Assembly: GCF_000427465.1 (NCBI RefSeq)
Contig: NZ_ATYB01000014.1
Location: 3,498,558 to 3,562,557 of the forward strand
From: Sinorhizobium arboris LMG 14919
GTDB lineage: Bacteria > Pseudomonadota > Alphaproteobacteria > Rhizobiales > Rhizobiaceae
Reading direction: 5' to 3'
Length of the DNA stretch: 64,000 nt
Position 1 is the stretch's first letter. The number at the start of each line of letters is the position of its first letter. The position numbers and the translations under genes were made by a program. Shown piece after piece: positions 17,072 through 25,555 of the stretch. The notes under the pieces are model-generated. The model had not been told where the DNA came from. It made no database searches and was given only the letters and a program-made list of their open reading frames with translations.

Positions 17072-17085
17072 TGGTATTTTTTTGG
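17072..17085 (+). promoter_or_regulatory. Candidate GntR operator, kinase side
   Basis: TGGTATTTTTTTGG on the plus strand, followed by a second TGGTAT (17084-17089), 21 bases before the kinase start. It is the mirror of the site on the murQ side, suggesting that one regulator controls both divergent operons. Confidence 0.5.
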
Positions 17086-17109
17086 TATCTTGTGGTGACG
17101 GAGGTGTTC

Positions 17110-17994
17110 ATGGCGTTTTACCTGATCGGAATTGATGGCGGCGGAACGAGCTGCCGTGCGGCGGTAGCTGCCCTCGATGGCCGCATTCTCGGCCGTGGCA
17201 AGGCGGGTGCCGCGAACATCCTCACCGATCCGGAAACGGCGCTGCAGAACATAGCGGATGCGGCACGCAATGCCTTCGGGGATGCAGGCCTCGATCCCGC
17301 TGGAATCGCGGCCTCGCGCGCAATCGTGGGAGTCGCCGGCCATAATGTCGGCGACGCGGTTCATTACGTGAAGAGGCGGCTTCCCTTCGCTCAGGCCGAA
17401 ATCGAGTCCGATGGGTTGATTGCGCTGCAGGGCGCTCTCGGTGACCGGGACGGGGCCGTCGCGATACTGGGGACGGGCACGATCTATATCGCGCGCCGGG
17501 GCGATGAGGTCAGCTATACCGGCGGCTGGGGGTTCACGATCGGAGATCATGGCAGCGGGGCGCGCATCGGCCATGCGCTTCTGCAGGAGAGCCTGCTCGC
17601 CTATGACGGCATACACGAAAGTTCGGCCGTGACGGATTCGGTTCTTGCCGAGTTCAACAACGATCCGCGCGACGTCGTCGATTTCGCGCGGCTCGCCAAA
17701 CCCGGCGAGTTCGGCCGCTATGCGCCGCGCGTCTTCGAATACGCCGAGCGCGGCGACCCTGTGGCAGTCAGGCTGTTGGAGGCTGCTGCCGCGACGGTGG
17801 ACGAGGCGCTCGACCTGGTGGTTTCCAGGGGAAGCGAAAAGCTGTGTCTGCTCGGTGGGCTCGCGTCGCTTTACCGCCGCTGGCTTGCCGAGCGTCACCA
17901 GCCGCGCTTCGTCGAGGCGGAGGCCGACGCCTTGACGGGCGCCGTCGCGCTCGCCGCCGCCCGCTTCGGTTCCAGTTCGGGAGCGTCGGCATGA
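17110..17994 (+). CDS. BadF/BadG-type sugar kinase, probable N-acetylglucosamine/MurNAc kinase
   Basis: About 294 residues with the ASKHA kinase fold: phosphate-1 loop IGIDGGGTSC at the N-terminus, and ATP-binding segments AILGTGTIYI and GDHGSGARIG. Members phosphorylate GlcNAc, MurNAc or glucosamine. The position opposite murQ and before nagA predicts phosphorylation of the imported amino sugar at C6. The ATG at 17110 has GGAGG 5 bases upstream, so the longer frame from 17071, which overlaps the operator, is rejected. Its stop overlaps the gntR start (ATGA). Confidence 0.87.
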   Translation: MAFYLIGIDGGGTSCRAAVAALDGRILGRGKAGAANILTDPETALQNIADAARNAFGDAGLDPAGIAASRAIVGVAGHNVGDAVHYVKRRLPFAQAEIESDGLIALQGALGDRDGAVAILGTGTIYIARRGDEVSYTGGWGFTIGDHGSGARIGHALLQESLLAYDGIHESSAVTDSVLAEFNNDPRDVVDFARLAKPGEFGRYAPRVFEYAERGDPVAVRLLEAAAATVDEALDLVVSRGSEKLCLLGGLASLYRRWLAERHQPRFVEAEADALTGAVALAAARFGSSSGASA

Positions 17995-18755
17995 ACCAGC
18001 AGCTCTCCGCTATTCTTCCGCTCGAAACCCTGCAGTCGGGGGGCGCCGGGCCGCTTTACCTGAAGCTCAGGCAATCGCTCGAAGAGGCTATCCTGTCGGG
18101 CAAACTCAACCACGGCGATGCGCTGCCGCCGGAACGGGACCTCGCAGACTATGCCAATGTCAGCCGAGTCACCGTCCGCAAAGCGGTCGACGATCTGGTG
18201 CGCGACGGACTCCTCGTGCGCCGCCACGGTTCCGGCACCTTCGTCGTCCGGCCCGTGTCGCGCGTCGAGCAGTCGCTCTCGCGCCTCACCTCCTTCACCG
18301 AGGACATGGCCCGGCGCGGCCTCAACACGCGTGCGGAATGGCTGGAGCGAGGCCTTTTCCATCCCTCGCCGGACGAGATGATGACCCTCGGGCTTGCGGC
18401 CGGTGCGCTTGTGGCGCGCCTCGGGCGGCTCCGCATTGCCGACGACATGCCGCTTGCGATCGAACGCGCCTGTGTTTCGGCCGAATTCGTCCCCGATCCG
18501 CTCGCCGTCACCTCCTCGCTCTACTCGGAGCTCGAGAAGAAGCAGGCCAGGCCGGTACGCGCGGTGCAGCGCATTTCCGCCTGCAATATCAAGGAACCGG
18601 ACGCGGCCATGCTCGGCGTTGCCGTCGGCGCAGCCGGTCTTTCGATCGAAAGGGTCTCCTATCTTGCCTCGGGACGCGTGGTCGAATTCACACGGTCGCT
18701 CTACCGGGGCGACGCCTATGATTTCGTTGCGGAGCTGACGATTCCGGAAAGCTGA
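17991..18755 (+). CDS. GntR-family (HutC/NagR type) transcriptional regulator
   Basis: 254 residues. The N-terminal winged helix (LPPERDLADYANVSRVTVRK, residues 44-63, then DGLLVRRHGSGTFV) is typical GntR, and the C-terminal UTRA effector domain binds small sugars (SIERVSYLASGRVVEFTRSL). It is translationally coupled to the kinase. In relatives the effector is GlcNAc-6-phosphate or glucosamine-6-phosphate. It likely acts on the paired 14-bp sites in the murQ/kinase spacer. Confidence 0.9.
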   Translation: MNQQLSAILPLETLQSGGAGPLYLKLRQSLEEAILSGKLNHGDALPPERDLADYANVSRVTVRKAVDDLVRDGLLVRRHGSGTFVVRPVSRVEQSLSRLTSFTEDMARRGLNTRAEWLERGLFHPSPDEMMTLGLAAGALVARLGRLRIADDMPLAIERACVSAEFVPDPLAVTSSLYSELEKKQARPVRAVQRISACNIKEPDAAMLGVAVGAAGLSIERVSYLASGRVVEFTRSLYRGDAYDFVAELTIPES

Positions 18756-18782
18756 GCCGGCGCTGCCGGATAGGAAAGGGCG

Positions 18783-18820
18783 GGTGTGAGGGAAAGTGTA
18801 AAGCGGTTTTCCGCCCCCAT
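18783..18820. repeat. Rhizobial AAGCGGTTTTCC-type intergenic repeat, short copy
   Basis: A stretch GGGAAAGTGTAAAGCGGTTTTCC forms a weak hairpin and matches the copy at 53799-53955 (AGCGGTTTTCCGTCCGGA) in its core. It lies in the 87-base gap between gntR and the SIS gene. This sequence type is a common small dispersed repeat in Rhizobiaceae genomes, as I remember it. Confidence 0.5.
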
Positions 18821-18842
18821 CCGGGCCAATTGATGAAAGGAC

Positions 18843-19871
18843 ATGACGATGCAGACCAACATGCGGCGAGAAATCGACGAGGTTCCCGAGGCCGCTGCCC
18901 GGTTGCTGGAGCGCTCGGCCGCAGGACTTGCACAAGCCGGCGCGGCGCTGCGCGCCAAGGACCCGTCCTTTCTGGTGACGATCGCCAGAGGATCTTCCGA
19001 CCATGCCGCGCTGTTCCTGAAATACGCGATCGAGCTCACGACCGGTCGCCCCGTCGCCTCGCTCGGACCGTCGCTGGCGTCGATATACGGTGCCGATCTG
19101 AAACTCGGCGGTGCGGCGGCGATCGCGATTTCCCAGTCCGGCAAGAGCCCGGATATCGTCGCCATGGCTGAAGCGGCGACGCGCGCCGGTGCGGTCTCGA
19201 TCGCGCTGACGAATACGCTGCCTTCGCCGATCGCCGAGGCTTGCACGCACCCGCTCGACATTCTCGCGGGGCCGGAAATTGCCGTGGCGGCGACCAAGTC
19301 CTATGTTAACTCGATCGTTGCCGGGCTGGCCGTGCTTGGTGAGTGGACCGGCGATGCGGCCCTCAAGCGTGCGGTCGCCGATCTGCCGAACCAGTTCGCC
19401 AAGGCCGTGAAGCTCGATTGGCAGGGCTTCGCGGGGGACCTCGAGGAAGCGGAATCGCTCTATGTGCTGGGCCGCGGACCGGCGCTCGCGATCGCCAGCG
19501 AAGCGGCGCTTAAGTTCAAGGAGACTTCAGGCATGCATGCCGAAGCCTATTCCGCGGCGGAAGTGCTGCACGGACCGGTGGCGCTGGTCGGGCCCCGGTT
19601 CCCGGTCCTCGTGCTGGCTGCCCGCGACGCGGCAGAAGCCTCGGTAGCGGACATTGCCGACGGCATGAGCACCAAAGGGGCAGTCGTGCACGTGACCTCG
19701 GCACGGGCGGGCAAGGCAAGGCGCCTGCCCTTCGTCGAAACCGGGCACCCGCTCACCGACGCCTTGGCATTGATCCTGCCGTTCTATGGCTTCGTCGAGG
19801 CCTGGTCCCGCTCTCGCGGGCTCAATCCGGACGCACCGGAGAACCTCAAGAAGGTGACGGAGACACGATGA
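18843..19871 (+). CDS. SIS-domain sugar isomerase, GlmS-like glucosamine-6-phosphate deaminase (NagB-II)
   Basis: 342 residues with two SIS domains and no glutaminase domain. Visible are TIARGSSDHAALFLKY, ISQSGKSPDIVAMAEA, AATKSYVN and the C-terminal KETSGMHAEAYSAAEVLHGP signature of GlmS-type isomerases. Without a glutaminase half it should run as a deaminase, turning glucosamine-6-phosphate into fructose-6-phosphate plus ammonia. It thus replaces classical NagB, which is absent here. Two close ATGs exist (18843 and 18849); AAAGGA is better spaced for the second. Its stop overlaps nagA. Confidence 0.87.
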   Translation: MTMQTNMRREIDEVPEAAARLLERSAAGLAQAGAALRAKDPSFLVTIARGSSDHAALFLKYAIELTTGRPVASLGPSLASIYGADLKLGGAAAIAISQSGKSPDIVAMAEAATRAGAVSIALTNTLPSPIAEACTHPLDILAGPEIAVAATKSYVNSIVAGLAVLGEWTGDAALKRAVADLPNQFAKAVKLDWQGFAGDLEEAESLYVLGRGPALAIASEAALKFKETSGMHAEAYSAAEVLHGPVALVGPRFPVLVLAARDAAEASVADIADGMSTKGAVVHVTSARAGKARRLPFVETGHPLTDALALILPFYGFVEAWSRSRGLNPDAPENLKKVTETR

Positions 19872-21028
19872 CAGCGAAGAAGACGATCACCGGAGCGCGG
19901 ATTTTCGACGGCATCGACTGGCACGACGGCGCCGCCCTCGTCATCGATGCGGGGCACGTGAAGACGATCTCGCCGGCGGGAAGCGTGGCCCTCGGCGGCG
20001 AGATCGTCGACGCGCGCGGCCTGCTGCTCGTTCCCGGCTTCATCGATCTGCAGGTGAATGGCGGCGGCGGCGCTCTTCTGAACGAAGAGCCGACCCTCGA
20101 AGGCATCCGGCAGATTTGCGCGGCGCATGCGAAATTCGGCACGACGGCGCTGCTGCCGACGCTGATCACCGACACACGCCCGGTCCGGACCGCAGCTATT
20201 GCGGCGGGTATCGAGGCGAAGGCGGCGGCGGTTCGGGGCTTCCTCGGCCTGCATCTGGAAGGCCCGCATCTCTCGGTAGCGCGCAAGGGCGCCCACGATG
20301 CGGCGCTTATCCGCCCGATGGAAGATGACGATCTTGCCGAGATACTGGCCTGTGCAAAGGCGCTCGGCCGCCTGATGCTCACCGTGGCCCCGGAAAACGC
20401 CACGAAAGAGCAGGTACGGGCACTGGCCGATGGCGGCGTTGTGGTGAGCCTCGGTCATACCGCCGTGGATTACGACACGGCCTGCGCCTATGCCAAAGCG
20501 GGCGCCCGGACCATCACGCACCTCTTCAACGCGATGAGCGGGCTCGGCCATCGCGAACCGGGAGTGGTCGGCGCGGCGCTTGCGACGGGCACGCTTCATG
20601 CCGGCATGATCGCCGATGGTTTTCATGTTCACCCGGCATCGATGGGCATAGCGCTACGCGGTAAAATGGGCCCGGGACAGATTTTCCTGGTCACCGATGC
20701 TATGTCGCCGATCGGCACCGATCAGACGAGCTTCCTGCTGAACGGACGGGAAATCCTGCGCCAGGGCGGACGCCTGACGCTTGCGGACGGCACGCTTGCC
20801 GGCGCCGACATCGACATGCTGTCTTCGGTCCGCTTCGTCCACCGGAGACTCGGCCTGCCGATAGAGGAGGCGCTCCGCATGGCGTCCGCCTATCCCGCCG
20901 ACGCCATGGGGATCGCCTCGCATAAGGGGCGGCTCCTGCCGGGGACGGATGCGGATTTCGTGCTGCTCACGCCGGAACTCGACATCAAATCAACCTGGAT
21001 CGGCGGAGAGGCTGTATTTGTGGTTTGA
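19868..21028 (+). CDS. nagA: N-acetylglucosamine-6-phosphate deacetylase
   Basis: 386 residues, amidohydrolase barrel. Motifs: GFIDLQVNGGGG at the N-terminus, metal ligand Glu in HLEGPHLS, His in SLGHTAVD and THLFNAMSG, and the catalytic Asp in LVTDAMSP. It removes acetate from GlcNAc-6-phosphate to give glucosamine-6-phosphate for the SIS deaminase just upstream, with which it overlaps by four bases. The last gene of the plus-strand arm. Confidence 0.94.
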   Translation: MTAKKTITGARIFDGIDWHDGAALVIDAGHVKTISPAGSVALGGEIVDARGLLLVPGFIDLQVNGGGGALLNEEPTLEGIRQICAAHAKFGTTALLPTLITDTRPVRTAAIAAGIEAKAAAVRGFLGLHLEGPHLSVARKGAHDAALIRPMEDDDLAEILACAKALGRLMLTVAPENATKEQVRALADGGVVVSLGHTAVDYDTACAYAKAGARTITHLFNAMSGLGHREPGVVGAALATGTLHAGMIADGFHVHPASMGIALRGKMGPGQIFLVTDAMSPIGTDQTSFLLNGREILRQGGRLTLADGTLAGADIDMLSSVRFVHRRLGLPIEEALRMASAYPADAMGIASHKGRLLPGTDADFVLLTPELDIKSTWIGGEAVFVV

Positions 21029-21068
21029 GGCAGGTTGCCGGGGTAATTCGGTGCAAGATTGCTTCTCT

Positions 21069-21118
21069 CCTCGGGTTAAACCCGAGGACTAACCCTCTCC
21101 CGCAGCGGGGGAGAGGGG
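21069..21118. repeat. Convergent-gene double palindrome (CCCTCTCCC family), copy 2
   Basis: Two hairpins in a row: CCTCGGG / CCCGAGG (21069-21075, 21081-21087) and CCCTCTCCC / GGGAGAGGG (21093-21101, 21109-21117). It lies between the convergent ends of nagA and cutC and may serve as a two-way transcription stop. The second hairpin matches the family at 10460. Confidence 0.65.
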
Positions 21119-21207
21119 ACTTACGGAGCATGCCGCTTGTCCCTTCTCTCTCCATTGAAATGACATTGAAATGGGGAGAAGGCGGACGCCGTCGGAAACC
21201 TTTACTC

Positions 21208-21945
21208 TCAAGCCTTTGCCGCCTGCGCATCGAGGCGCGCCCGCATCGCCCTGATCTTTGCCGCGTCCGTGCGGCGGCGCTCCGGCGCGGCGAAGCCCAT
21301 GTCGATCAGCCGCATGTCATTAGCCGGCTCAGCGGTCGAGCAGGACGAATGGACCTCGGTGATGGCGAGTCTCGGCACGATCGTTCCGATCGTGCCGATG
21401 GTGATGCCCGAGCCGGGCATGATCGAAATCCGTCCCGCCGCCAGTTCGATGAGCCTTTCCAGCGTCTCGACCGCTTCCGGTGCGGTTTTCGCGCCACCCG
21501 AGGTCAGGATGCGTTCGAAGCCGAGATCCACGGCGACCTCCATCGCCTCGGCGAAATCGGGCACCAGATCGAAGGCTCGGTGCAGCGTGAGCCCCATTCC
21601 TGCGGCGTGGCCGGCAAGTTTCGTCAGCATGCGCGCGTCCAGGCGGCCGTCGGCGAGCGATGCGCCGAGCACCACGCCCGCAAGCCCGGCGCTGCGGGCC
21701 GCATCGATGTCGCGCCGCATGACCTCGAGCTCGGCGCGATCATAAATGAAATCGCCTGGCCGCGGCCGGATCATCGCATAGACCGGCACCGGCGGCGGAG
21801 CGGCGACGGCCATCAGGCCGGGACTGGGAGTGAGCCCTCCGGCGCCAAGTGCCGAACAGAGCTCGATGCGGTCGGCGCCCCCCGCAACGGCTGCCTCCAG
21901 ACCATCGGGATCGTCGACGCAGACCTCGAGTGATATGCGGCTCAT
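21208..21945 (-). CDS. cutC: CutC-family TIM-barrel protein
   Basis: 245 residues. Typical start (SLEVCVDDPDGLEAAVAGGADRIELCSAL, quoted in part) with the Cys and Glu-Leu-Cys positions of the family, and IMPGSGI with RILTSGG near the C-terminus. Historically linked to copper homeostasis; its true activity is not established and family members look like sugar-phosphate or nucleotide enzymes. The ATG at 21945 has a strong GGAGGGAG ribosome site and overlaps the ROK stop. Last gene of the amidase-ROK-cutC operon. Confidence 0.88.
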   Translation of the reverse strand: MSRISLEVCVDDPDGLEAAVAGGADRIELCSALGAGGLTPSPGLMAVAAPPPVPVYAMIRPRPGDFIYDRAELEVMRRDIDAARSAGLAGVVLGASLADGRLDARMLTKLAGHAAGMGLTLHRAFDLVPDFAEAMEVAVDLGFERILTSGGAKTAPEAVETLERLIELAAGRISIMPGSGITIGTIGTIVPRLAITEVHSSCSTAEPANDMRLIDMGFAAPERRRTDAAKIRAMRARLDAQAAKA

Positions 21946-22853
21946 TGCTGTCTCCCTCCGAAGCCGAGGAGCGCGGCGCCGATCAGGCCCGGCTCCACCC
22001 GACACTCGCCACGCACCACGAGAGGCCGGTCGAAACGCCTGAGGATGCGGCTACGCACCGCCCGGTCGATCTCGGCAAGCAGAGCCTCGGCATTGGCAAG
22101 ACCACCGCCCACCGGCACGATCGTCGCCCCGGTGATGTTGATCACGAGTGCCAGCGGCGAGCTCACCAGATCGACGAAGACGTCGATCGTGCGCGCTGCC
22201 TGGGCATCCCCGCTCTGCCAGGCCTCGATGATATCGTGGCTGGAGAGTGCCTTCTCGTGGATCGTGACGTGCAGTCTTTCGAGCCCGCGCGCGCCGCCGA
22301 TCGTATCGACGCAGCGGCGCTGGCCGCAGCCGCAGGGAAAGACCGGTATGGCAACAGGCGGATGTCCCGCCTGGGCCGCGACCGCCGGACCATGCCCCCA
22401 CTCGCCGGCAAAACCACCTTCGGCATTGATCAATCGGCCGTCGACCACCAGGCCCCCGCCGACGCCGGTGCCGAGGATCGCGCCGAAGACGATGCGGTGG
22501 CCGCGGCCGGCGCCGACACCGGCTTCCGCGAGCGCGAAGCAGTCGGCGTCGTTGGCGATCACCACCGGCAGATGCAGCGCCGTTTCGAGTTCGGCGACGA
22601 GTTCACGCCCGTCGATACAGGGGATGTTGGCGCATTTGATCCGGCGTGTCTCCGGATCGATCACCCCGGTGATCGAGATCGCCACCCGTTCCGGCAGGCC
22701 GCCCGCTTCGTCGAGCACCGATTCCATCGCCGCGACGAAACCGCGGAATTCGGAAAGCGGCGTCGCACGCCGTGGCAGCGGGAATATCCTCTCCGGCGAA
22801 TGGGTGATTGCGCCTTTGATCGCCGACCCGCCGATGTCGAAGCAGACGATCAT
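21942..22853 (-). CDS. ROK-family sugar kinase
   Basis: 303 residues. ATP-binding DIGGSAIKGA at the N-terminus, catalytic Asp in IANDADCFALAEA, and LGTGVGGGLV. The ROK zinc motif is present as PCGCGQRRC, with the leading His in the EWGHGP segment. Likely phosphorylates a hexose or N-acetylhexosamine; GlcNAc or glucose are possible. Start at 22853 overlaps the amidase stop by four bases. This may be a second amino-sugar kinase beside the BadF-type one. Confidence 0.87.
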   Translation of the reverse strand: MIVCFDIGGSAIKGAITHSPERIFPLPRRATPLSEFRGFVAAMESVLDEAGGLPERVAISITGVIDPETRRIKCANIPCIDGRELVAELETALHLPVVIANDADCFALAEAGVGAGRGHRIVFGAILGTGVGGGLVVDGRLINAEGGFAGEWGHGPAVAAQAGHPPVAIPVFPCGCGQRRCVDTIGGARGLERLHVTIHEKALSSHDIIEAWQSGDAQAARTIDVFVDLVSSPLALVINITGATIVPVGGGLANAEALLAEIDRAVRSRILRRFDRPLVVRGECRVEPGLIGAALLGFGGRQQ

Positions 22854-24211
22854 GCATCGCCCCGGATGATCGCCTCGGCGGCGAGAGCCGCGGAAAGCAG
22901 GCGGTCGTCCTGGTGATGCGGCGCCGAAAGCTGAAAGCCTGCCGGCATGCCGGCCGCACCCGTTCCGCATGGAATGGACACGCCGCAGAAATCCAGGAAG
23001 TTGCCGATCGAGGTGTTGCGCAGTGTCCTGGCGTTGATTTTAAAGAAGAGATCGTCGTCGGCAAGAAGCGGATCAAGCGGCGGCGCCACATGCGGCACGG
23101 TCGGATGCGCGATCAGTTCGCCGGCCTTGACGCTCTCGCCCGCTTCGTGGATCAGCCGGTCGCGGGCGTCGAGGAGGGAGATATAGTCGCTGACGGCGAT
23201 TTTCTCGCCAAGGCGGGTGCGGGCGACGACGCGAGGATCCATGCGCTCCGCTTCGGGCCCTGCGAGCCGTTCCCGATGCAGCGCATAGGCCTCCGCCGTC
23301 ACCAACGCGCCATGGCGCGCGGTCAGCTCAAAAATTTCCGCAAAGCTCGCAAAGGCCTGCCTCCGGACCTTCGCGCCCGCCGCCTCAAGCCGCTTGATCG
23401 CTCCCTCGAAGGCTGTCACGACTTCCGGCTCGGCATCGTCGAAGACGATCGTCTCGGGAACGACGATCGAGAGGTCGGCGACCTCGGCGCGGCGGATCAC
23501 CGGCGCGGTCAAGCCATGCATTGCCGCATCGGCCCAGACGGCATCCTGCACCGTCTGGCAAAGGGGACCGAGCGAATCGAGACTCTGGGCGAGGGGGAAA
23601 ACGCCCTTCATCGCGTAGCGGCCGCGCGTCGCCTTGTAGCCGACGATGCCGGTCATTGCCGCCGGGATGCGGATCGAACCGCCCGTGTCGGTGCCGATCG
23701 CCAGCGGCACCAGGCCGGCGGCGACCGCAACGGCCGAGCCGGAGGACGAGCCGCCCGGAATGCGATGGACATCCGCGGACCGCGGATTGCGCGGCGTGCC
23801 GTAATGCGGGTTGATGCCGAGGCCGGAGAAGGCGAATTCGCTCATATTGGTTCGCCCGATGGCGACCATGCCGGCGCTGGCGAGGGCCGAAACCACAGCT
23901 GCGTCGGCGGCGGCCGGCGACCCCCCATCGAGCACGACGGAACCTGCCGTCGTGACGCTGCCGGCAATGTCGAAGAGGTCCTTCCAGGCGACGGGCAGCC
24001 CGTCGAGCAGCCCGAGGGAACGGCCGGCCCTGATGCGCTCGGAGGCGGCCTTCGCTTCCCGCGCCGCACGTTCCTGCGTCAGCGCGACGAAGATCGACCG
24101 GTCGGGGTGGTTCTCGATCCGCGTGAAGGTCTCCTCGACAGACGCGGCAGGATCGAGCTTACCGGACTGCACGAGAACGGCGAGGCTCGCAAGTGTTCGT
24201 TGTTTGGTCAT
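22850..24211 (-). CDS. Amidase signature-family hydrolase
   Basis: 453 residues. The Ser-cisSer-Lys triad is visible: Lys in LPVAWKDLF, cis-Ser in GGSSSGSA, and nucleophile Ser in TDTGGSIRIPA. Members hydrolyse diverse amides and include allophanate hydrolase-like and GatA-like proteins. No GatB/GatC neighbours and divergence in the C-terminal part argue against the tRNA amidotransferase. First gene of an operon with a ROK kinase and cutC, so its amide may be a sugar derivative, but this is speculative. Confidence 0.88.
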   Translation of the reverse strand: MTKQRTLASLAVLVQSGKLDPAASVEETFTRIENHPDRSIFVALTQERAAREAKAASERIRAGRSLGLLDGLPVAWKDLFDIAGSVTTAGSVVLDGGSPAAADAAVVSALASAGMVAIGRTNMSEFAFSGLGINPHYGTPRNPRSADVHRIPGGSSSGSAVAVAAGLVPLAIGTDTGGSIRIPAAMTGIVGYKATRGRYAMKGVFPLAQSLDSLGPLCQTVQDAVWADAAMHGLTAPVIRRAEVADLSIVVPETIVFDDAEPEVVTAFEGAIKRLEAAGAKVRRQAFASFAEIFELTARHGALVTAEAYALHRERLAGPEAERMDPRVVARTRLGEKIAVSDYISLLDARDRLIHEAGESVKAGELIAHPTVPHVAPPLDPLLADDDLFFKINARTLRNTSIGNFLDFCGVSIPCGTGAAGMPAGFQLSAPHHQDDRLLSAALAAEAIIRGDA

Positions 24212-24441
24212 GGCACCTTTTCCGGCTGGCGTCCCAGCGCTGCGGATACGACGTCCTTTTCTTTAGCATATCGCATTCGTTCGACGCACACGACAATGCC
24301 CCCCTCCCTTTGGCAGGCGGAAAAACAGACGGCGACTCGAGGGCTGTCGTTAGATCCGAAAACCGAGCCCGGTCGTCTTGTCGCTGCCGATCGCCTTGCC
24401 TACATGCCATCCGGTCCCATTTATCGGCCAGGGAGACGGTC

Positions 24442-25176
24442 ATGATTTTAGACGCGGCGCGCCTTGCCTTCGCCAATCTTTTCGCGGCGGAGACCCGCAC
24501 GGTGTTCTGGAAGGTGATCGGGCTGACGCTGCTGGCACTCGTAGCGCTCTGGTTCGCACTGCGCGAACTCTTCGTCTGGCTTGCGCTGCCCTGGATCGAT
24601 GCGCTGATGCCGGGCACGCCCGACTGGGCGGGATGGCTCACATTCGTCGTCGGTATTTTCGCCAGTCTCGGTCTCGCGCTGGCGCTGGCGCTGCTGCTGG
24701 CGCCGGTGACGGCGCTGATCGCCGGCTTCTTCCTCGACGATGTCGCGGAGGTGGTCGAGAAGCGCGACTATCCCGGTGAAGCGCCCGGCACCCCGCTGCC
24801 CCTTGCCGAGGCGGTCATCGGTTCGGCAAAATTCCTCGGCATCGTCATTCTCGGCAACGTGGTCGCGCTCCTTCTGCTTCTCGTGCCGGGCGTCAATCTC
24901 GTCGCCTTCTTCCTCGTCAACGGCTATCTGCTTGGCCGCGAGTTCTTCGAGTTCGCCGCCATGCGCCATCGCGCGCCGGCGCAGGCGCGGCTCTTCCGCG
25001 CCAAGCATCGCTCCACCGTGTTCCTGGCTGGGCTCGTGCTGGCAGCCTTTCTCGCCGTGCCTCTGCTCAACCTGCTGACGCCGCTCTTTGCCGCCGGCAT
25101 GATGGTGCACCTGCACAAGATGCTTTCGGCGCGGGACCCCGGTTTTGCCGCAACCGCTGCCGTGGCGGGGCACTGA
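24442..25176 (+). CDS. EI24/CysZ-family membrane protein
   Basis: 244 residues with four or more long hydrophobic segments (VIGLTLLALVALWFALREL, LTFVVGIFASLGLALALAL, FLGIVILGNVVALLLLLV, TVFLAGLVLAAFLAVPLL). The NVVALLLLLVPGVNLVAFFLVNGYLLGREFFE region is characteristic of CysZ-like sulfate-uptake proteins (quoted only as a region here: centre near residue 155). The ATG at 24442 follows GGGAG at 7 bases. Faces away from the amidase operon across a 230-base spacer in which I see no gene. True sulfate transport is not proven for alphaproteobacterial members. Confidence 0.78.
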   Translation: MILDAARLAFANLFAAETRTVFWKVIGLTLLALVALWFALRELFVWLALPWIDALMPGTPDWAGWLTFVVGIFASLGLALALALLLAPVTALIAGFFLDDVAEVVEKRDYPGEAPGTPLPLAEAVIGSAKFLGIVILGNVVALLLLLVPGVNLVAFFLVNGYLLGREFFEFAAMRHRAPAQARLFRAKHRSTVFLAGLVLAAFLAVPLLNLLTPLFAAGMMVHLHKMLSARDPGFAATAAVAGH

Positions 25177-25267
25177 TCGCCTGACCCGCCCACCATTTGC
25201 GGCTTGACACCTGACTGCGGGCCGCCATTCTGCGCCCCACTTTGGAACCGACCGATGGAGAAGCACG

Positions 25268-25477
25268 ATGAGCGGCGCAGAGGACCGGATCACCCGCCTT
25301 GAGGAAACGGTGGCCCATCAGGTCAAGACCATCGAAGAGCTTTCGGATCAGCTGGCCGAACAATGGAAGGTGGTGGAGCAGACGCGCGCCAAGCTCGAGC
25401 GTCTGACCGAACGCTTCCTGAGCCTGGAGGAACAGGCGCGCGACGCGGTCCCGGTGGCGCGGCCGCCGCATTATTGA
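25268..25477 (+). CDS. slyX: SlyX family protein
   Basis: 69 residues, full length for SlyX. Nearly the whole protein is a coiled coil (RITRLEETVAHQVKTIEEL then LAEQWKVVEQ), ending in the conserved PPHY tail. Function is unknown in any organism. AGAAGCACG precedes the ATG. Followed by a strong bidirectional terminator. Confidence 0.9.
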   Translation: MSGAEDRITRLEETVAHQVKTIEELSDQLAEQWKVVEQTRAKLERLTERFLSLEEQARDAVPVARPPHY

Positions 25478-25495
25478 TCCCTTTCATCACGCAAG

Positions 25496-25531
25496 AAAAA
25501 GCCTCCGGTTCGCATGAACCGGAGGCTTTTT
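25496..25531. terminator. Bidirectional intrinsic terminator between slyX and BMP gene
   Basis: Perfect stem GCCTCCGGTTC / GAACCGGAGGC (25501-25511, 25516-25526) with GCAT loop, flanked by five A on the left and five T on the right, so it can end transcripts arriving from both convergent genes. Confidence 0.9.
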
Positions 25532-25555
25532 CGCATGCCGTCTGGTGTCGGCCGA

